From Galerina marginata (lineage: Eukaryota > Basidiomycota > Agaricomycetes > Agaricales > Galerinaceae), in the NCBI GenBank assembly GCA_023014335.1, contig JAECYW010000004.1, forward strand, positions 682,001 through 746,000: 64,000 bases of DNA. The letters are read 5' to 3'. The number at the start of each line of letters is the position of its first letter. The stretch's first letter is position 1. Made by a program: the position numbers and the translations under genes. Of this stretch, positions 58,221 to 64,000 are shown piece after piece. The notes below the pieces were generated by a model. That model saw only the letters and a list, made by a program, of their open reading frames with translations. It did not search any database and had not been told where the DNA came from.

Positions 58221-60476
58221 ATGTCGCATGATGACGAAGCCAAGAGAGTATGTCAGATTCCTAATGCTGGCATACATGGTCTTGGGGGCCATGACCGACA
58301 AATCCAGACACTGGCAGAGGAGCAGGATACGCCAGCTGCTCCCCCTTTGGTTCTTAATTTGGGTCGAACCGTGGACCGAGTTCCAAATGCTTCGATCCGA
58401 CATGGGACAGAGAGGTGTGGATTTGTTATGTTTTTGGAACCTGACTTTGCCTGAGCCTCGCCGCGTATAGCGTCAACTTGAATTCAAGCAGAGCCGGGTC
58501 ATCTGTGCTTCAATCAGCAAGGCAGGTAGACATACGAGGTGGGAACTTCAACACCGCTGGTACCCAGCAACTCAATCTTACGATAAATGGTGGGTTAATT
58601 GGTCCTGGCGTGCTAACAAGAGCTGAGCCTGAATGGGGAACAGTGGGGGAACAAAGACCTGGTGAGGATCCGCAAGAAAAGGTATAAATCCTCATTTCCC
58701 TTCTGGAATCGTCCAGAACTCATATTTCACTCAAGGTTGCTGGAAGCAGCCGGGATAATATCCCTCAAGGCATCCGTGAGGAAGCAACATCGAATGGTAT
58801 GGCCCATTAATGAAACCTACTTTGTATGTCTCTAAAATTGAATTTAGGGAATGATCATGATGATTCGATGGTAATTCTTTTATCGTTATTCAAATTATGA
58901 TTTGACCCGGGTTCATGACTTTAGACATGGACAGAGCCTGTGCAAACGAGCTACGATATCTATTATCGCCATATTGCAGTGAATCGTCGTGGCTCCCCCT
59001 TATGGATTCCCGGCCCGAATCAGGTCCTTCCCGTGGGCTACCGACGCGATGGAACTACGATTGGAGACGTTGGAATCATTACGGAATTTGGAAGCTTTGA
59101 TTGTCTCTTCAATATTTACCTTCCTCACAATGACCCTATCAACCTATTGCAAGTTCCAGACAGCTTCACACCATTCACCTTTTCACACCGTGCTATTCAA
59201 AAGCGATCAGAATTCGGAGCAAATAGTCATCTGTCCAGTCCTTCCGTTAAAAAGGCTAGAAGTGGTCGGAAGTACGTGGAAACATTCATAGCCATCGCAC
59301 TAATTGATGCGACGTTATTTCTCAGCGGTATAACCTTTGAATCCTCGGCCTCAGAAGGAGCTATTCTTGCAATGCCTTGTGGATCCAACTCAGAGGATAT
59401 TGCAAGCATCTTTAACCTGCGGAAATATGTGGCCACTCATGTCGACGCTTGGTACAGACATATTATTACTGAACTAGGTCGTGAGGTCCAGAATGGCGAC
59501 GTTCGTTTGGTCACAGGATGGGATAAAACCAAGGCGTGGGGAATGGCCACGTTTTCTAAAACAACAGCGCAACAGGAACCTTTACTGTTGCAGTTTAAAC
59601 CCATAGGCGAAGGCAATGCCGACATGGCGTACGGATGGGACTACTCAGGGTCCGCTAACGCGAGAGCTGGACCTGGTGCGGAGGAGATCGAGGAGCTACG
59701 TATGGCCGATCCACCTCAAGATGGGATACAATACAACAACCAAACCCTTTTTGTCCGTACGTTGAATGTTAATCTCCAAGACTCGGCTTGGAAAAAGTTA
59801 GCATGCGACGTTGAACTCTTTGGGAGTGATGATGGCCCAGGTAGCATCTCTAATACATCCTATTCACAATTGTCGAGAGAAAGTGGTTTCAGCACCAGTG
59901 ATTCCAATGCATCGAATTCGGCCACCAGGTCTGAAAACGGAGGCTACAATTCAACATCAAGAGGCGCAACTTCCATTCAACTCCCTGCTCTAAGGACGGC
60001 CTTGGTGAGTCGAGTCTTATTATACCACATTATTTCAACATATGTCTTGGATTGAATTTCCTGCATGACGTAGGCCGAACACCCTTCCAAAGGTATCAAC
60101 GAAATGTTGTTAAAGGTCAGTCGATTCGCATGGCTTTTTCTTTGTTCGACTAAGAAAATATTGTTAGCTCAATCCCACCGCAAAAATGGCCATTACCGAT
60201 GACCATGATTGGATCTCAGTGATTAGAGACGTAAGTCAATTATTGACAGTCTCCAAACTATTTCTAATGGTAAGGCAGGATGACACTATCCTACCATCTG
60301 CAGAAACACTGCGCGAACGAATTATGACCTCTCACATTGTCTGTGACGAAGGAGGTCTGTATCGCAAACTTACTTTTGCCTTTTTCCGCTTACGCTTGGA
60401 TGCATCAAGGCATAATCTCTCTACAGAAAAAAGTACTCCTCTTGTTTTCTTTTCCCTTGCCGGTCAGATTAAGTGA
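58221..60476 (+). CDS. Uncharacterised Agaricomycete-type protein with G/N-rich N-terminal motif
   Basis: Exons 58221-58414, 58456-58681, 58736-58796, 58848-58870, 58925-60004, 60074-60115, 60168-60230, 60279-60476; about 628 residues. Exons 3-7 are well supported; the first join uses a weak GAG acceptor, an extra intron (58248-58312) is possible, and the last exon may splice at GTCTGT near 60355 and end at 60483. Near residue 90 there is a Gly/Asn-rich phrase VDIRGGNFNTAGTQQLNLTI. The 360-codon central exon has TSYDIYYRHIAVNRRGSPLW, VATHVDAWYRHIITELGR and RLVTGWDKTKAWGMATFSK, a globular, aromatic-rich domain I cannot match to a named family. No signal peptide or membrane segment. It lies between the two forkhead copies. 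Confidence 0.65.
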
Positions 60477-62102
60477 CATATAGTAGCCTGTCTCAGAGTC
60501 TCTCAATACTTCTTTGAAGTCCCCCAGCCCCGATCCCAACAAAAATGACGAATCAATCAGTCTTTCTCCCTTATCAATCCCACGTGTTGCTCCCGGAGTA
60601 AGTCCATTGGCGACCTTTTACATACCTGGTTCCTCCCACCGCGACCCTCCATCTCCCACGGATATCTTACGAGGAGGTTCCCCAAGTGGACATGGAGGAA
60701 CAAGGAAAATCAAAAACGATCCAGACAAAGAGCAGAGCTTTGGGGGCTTCCCCACTACTTTTGGAAGAAACTCAACTGGTTCGTTTACCTTTCGCGCCCA
60801 TATCGATTGTGAACCTTGCTGACCCTTATACTCTCCATGTCCAGCCTTTACTTCTCAGGTTCGTTCCCGTTGACTCCTTGTCGCTGGTCTCGTGTGTTTA
60901 CCGGTGACTCTATTAGGACGGCGGAAGCCAACTGTACTCCAACAAAATGTTTTCTCAACGTCATGGCGGAAATTTGTATGGACAGGGACTCAAGATGGAC
61001 GGTATGACCCAAGCACTAGATGATCAAGCTAATTACATGATGGACCATCCAAGCCCTGGATCGGAGGTATACTCTTGGGATGATGTAGAGGTCCTTCCTT
61101 CGCTTCCCAACGAACATCCGCAGTCTCACGGGTCTCTACCTTCCCATGAGCAGACAGAGTCGTATTTGCGTCAGAACCTCAGCATTTACCCCCCTCAACC
61201 AGTGAGCCTTGCTGCCTTAGCAGACGAACCATTTGGGACCCGACTACCAAAAATCACGGAGCTGATCAAACTTGCCATTTGGGGGAGCCCAAGCAAGAAA
61301 CTTACCCTTCGCCAAATATATGATGCAATCGAAACGCGATATCCCTCCTGGAAAACTGCGAGCGACAAACCCTGGCAGGTTCGTTCCGTTCCAATGATAT
61401 TCCCCTTACGTGCTAATAGTTTTGTGATAGCGTTCTATTCGACACAACCTATCGTTGAAAGCCATCTTCGTGCGCGTGGAACGTCCTGTCAATCATCCTG
61501 GGAAGGAATGCTACTGGGCTCTTGACGTGCGGCAGGGAGAGGGAAACAAACGCGACAGAAAACGCAAGGATCCAGTGGGGGGTTCGAGGTCGAGCGCATC
61601 TGATGACTCTGATGAAGACGAACGCAACCCCACTCGTGGACAAGGCGGACCCTACATGTCTCCACAGAATCTTTTCCACCCTTCTGGTCCTGCCAATGCG
61701 ATGGCCATACCCCCAGGGTACATGCCGCCACCTCCTGTCCATCATTATTCAGACCAGACAAACCCAAACGCCCGCTGGAGCCCTGCTGCCTCGGCGCCGC
61801 ACCTACAGCACTTCCCCCATCCAATGATGACGCCTCCTAGCATGCAAATGTCCCGTGCTAATACATACCCCACAATGGGCCTTCCTCCGCAGGTCGCACA
61901 TTTTTCACAGATGCGTGGTGGCGGACCTATGATGGCGGGACATGGCTATCCTGGCCGTTTCCCTCCGATGCCTGCTAGACAAGGGAATCCATACGGATAC
62001 AATTCTCCGCCGCCCAGGGCTAGACGCCCACACTCGGATATCTCTCCCGAGCAGGATACGGAAGAGACTGGTCGAAGCTCCCGAAGATATCCCACGCGCT
62101 AG
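60477..62102 (+). CDS. Divergent forkhead transcription factor, copy 2
   Basis: Certain exons are 60917-61378 and 61431-62102 (154 and 223 codons). A preceding exon within about 60545-60800 encodes HRDPPSPTD, matching copy 1, but its start codon and donor are unresolved. The domain reads ELIKLAIWGSPSKKLTLRQI, YDAIETRYPSWK, DKPWQ|RSIRHNLSLKAIF, GKECYWALDVRQG, then basic NKRDRKRKD and an acidic stretch DDSDEDE. The intron after PWQ is at the same codon as in copy 1. The C-terminal half is P/M/H-rich and ends RSSRRYPTR. The same KPPYSY and WQNS changes as copy 1 show that both belong to one lineage duplicated in tandem. Confidence 0.82.
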
Positions 62103-63157
62103 TCATTAGGAAGGCGCTTTTTTTCTTTTGGCAAAATATTCTACTTTCCGATGACCTGTATAGTTCGTTTGTTCCGGTTTCGTTTGAATATTCTCTCAGT
62201 GGTTCCTCGCTCGTCGCTATGCATTTGCCTTCCTATTCAAGTTTCATTTTCTGTACCGAATATGCTTTTCGTTCTGCCTCGCGCCATTGACTTCTTTTCA
62301 AGATGTATCTAGCTAGTTGCTGCCAAATTGTACCTATTCCCCGCCACTTTTAAATTAGTCACGATTGCAATTCTAGTGACATTTTGTACCTTCACCACGT
62401 TTCATCGAAGCGGCCTCAGTCTGTCAAGGGTCCGCTCTCTCAAAATTCTGCCAGATCCAAAATGCTGTCAGACTTGGCACTAAATTGTGTTGTAAGATAA
62501 GTTGCAAGCAGGCACGTTCTCTTTTCCCTACCGAAAGTTGAACTTCATCAAAAGGCTTTAGAGTCATTTCAGATAAACGAGTCGCTAAAGACTCAGGCTT
62601 TCAATTTTGAGAGCAGAGAGAGCTGGGGGATGATGTGTTTGGAACATAGCAGGACTATAAGTTGAACTCCAGAGATCATTATTGAAAGAGTGTCAATTAT
62701 AGAGAAAGACGAAAGTTGGGGAAGAGCCCACGGATAGACCTCGACGTCACGTGAATTAGCTACCTTCCGGCGCTTATTTTGATTCATATGAAAGCTCACG
62801 CATACGAAGCGTTGGTGACGTAATTGACCAAAATACAATAAAGCTTCCTGAGGAATCCAGCCCAGATCCATTATCAGGGCGAAATAATGTCGCCAGGTCA
62901 TTTTTTTAGCTTCCAATAAGCCCCTAATGATAACAGATTTTTTTGGCGGTGGAAAGTTCGAAATTTGGAGTTCCTTGAAGGGTGAATACGCTGAAGATTA
63001 TCTAAATAAGAGTTGAGAAATAAAGGGGGATTTATTCTTAGCGTTATGTATTCAAGTTGTCTCGTTGGAAAGATGGAATGCCTGATATAAGCACGAAATT
63101 AAATGCAGAGCCAATGGCTTCTCTGGCGCCTAGTTAACATTACATTTACTATGAATT
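62103..63157. other. 1 kb spacer
   Basis: 3' flanks of forkhead copy 2 and of the DUF6534 gene (convergent). A minus-strand frame 62916-62593 has no recognised motif. Confidence 0.5.
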
Positions 63158-63991
63158 TTATTCCGGGATACATTCCAAAATGTCAACACCTGACCATTTA
63201 GTGACCTTTGAAGTCAAATTAGTGCTATCAACATCGTGAGTTTGGCTCACTACACTACCCGTCCCTGCGGAGACGACGAAGCTGGAAGGCCAGGTAAACT
63301 CCATGGAAGTACAACTCTCAACTTCCGTAACTTCCCCTTCAAGTTTGCGATTCACACGCATTTCCATTCTGCTATTGAGCATGACCACTAAGGTGTTTGC
63401 ATACATCTTGGAAAGAACAGTGGCTGTTGTCTGATAATATGCTGGCGTCATTGATCCTGGCTTGGATTTGGATTTGAAGCCCATAGGAACGACAACCAAC
63501 ATAATGTTGAGGATGGCCATGATTGCTGATGACCGTTTACCTTTTCATTAGCATTTTCCTGCTGCCAGCGTAGTGGGCACGTACCCGTCAAAGAGCCTGT
63601 TTCGATTGACAACCGAACCAGTTTTCGCAGACGCTTTCGTGTTTGTCCCTTCACTTGATCAATTGAGCGAGTGAGCTGCCACAGATATCAACGATCCGTC
63701 AGAATATCCAGGGCCGGAAGAGAGTTGGAAGTAGGAGAAAAACGAGAAAAATTGCTCACCAAATAGGTCATAGAAACAGCTATGATCAGATCGCACAACA
63801 CACTGCTCCCACCGCAGATCTGACAATGCGCAAAGGATAAATAAATCAGCTGTATGGTAAAATATGAATTCGAAGAGTTGCCTTACTGCGACAACAAGCT
63901 TTGAGCCACGATCCAGAAGCCGACTGAAACGCTTGACATGCCGCATCTCCACTCCAACCACAACAGACCCACCTAACTGTGCGACTGCCAG
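63158..63991 (-). CDS. DUF6534-type multi-pass membrane protein, C-terminal part
   Basis: Exons 63991-63887, 63849-63760, 63675-63585, 63525-63158, all in phase; the N-terminal exons lie beyond the right edge. The text matches the conserved end of Agaricomycete seven-helix DUF6534 proteins: SSVLCDLIIAVSMTYL (helix), LTRSIDQVKG (loop), LRKLVRLSIETGSLTG (helix), MAILNIMLVVVPMG (helix), and VLSKMYANTLVVMLNSRMEM (final helix and short basic tail start). Function unknown; plasma-membrane or endomembrane location is inferred from topology. The tail after this motif is polar and rich in T/S/E. Confidence 0.75.
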
Positions 63992-64000
63992 CTAAATTTC

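Noticed and set aside
62593..62916. 107-codon minus-strand frame near the right end.
   Set aside because: No recognisable motif and no exon partners; likely chance.
1..64000. tRNA genes (search by eye for GGTTCGAATCC-type B boxes on both strands).
   Set aside because: The few GGTTCGA matches lie inside coding exons or introns and lack an A box and acceptor stem; a tRNAscan run would be decisive.

Overview
The window is nuclear DNA of a basidiomycete fungus, most likely a mushroom-forming Agaricomycete. Coding regions are broken by many short introns (about 45-80 nt). Gene models join cleanly only with GT-AG rules (one GC-AG), and several families are typical of Agaricomycetes: BTB regulators, DUF6534 membrane proteins, MYND-ankyrin proteins, Helitrons and divergent forkhead genes. 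No convincing tRNA, rRNA or CRISPR array was seen. Exon coordinates are given inside the entries; on the minus strand they run from high to low.

Layout. 0-5 kb: a BTB protein cut by the left edge, the mitochondrial copper-chaperone-like factor COA6, and a Ser-rich protein of unknown role. 5-15 kb: a very long alpha-arrestin and a membrane-anchored pseudokinase, both minus strand. 15.7-22.5 kb: mitochondrial ribosomal protein uL30m, the 9-1-1 checkpoint clamp subunit HUS1, a decayed Helitron Rep/helicase that itself carries a TIR transposon, and a Maf-type nucleotide pyrophosphatase. 23-28.3 kb: an unresolved gene, a MYND-ankyrin protein and a monothiol glutaredoxin of the Grx3/4 type. 31-36 kb: KU70 (19 exons, minus) back to back with a PP2A activator (PTPA/RRD, plus) over a 220-bp shared promoter. 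39-49 kb: ornithine decarboxylase, a KilA-N/APSES DNA-binding protein and an SPX-SLC13 phosphate transporter. 49-55 kb: a gene-poor stretch with F-box-like relics and a perfect 432-bp MITE. 55-62 kb: two tandem divergent forkhead genes with an uncharacterised gene between them. 63-64 kb: a DUF6534 membrane protein cut by the right edge.

The genes do not form one pathway. They are mostly housekeeping: DNA damage response (HUS1, KU70), redox/iron (Grx, COA6), polyamine synthesis (ODC), phosphate uptake (SPX transporter), trafficking (arrestin) and transcription (forkheads, KilA-N). The least described items are the pseudokinase, the 58.2-60.5 kb gene, the forkhead pair, and two non-autonomous transposons whose boundaries can be read to the base.
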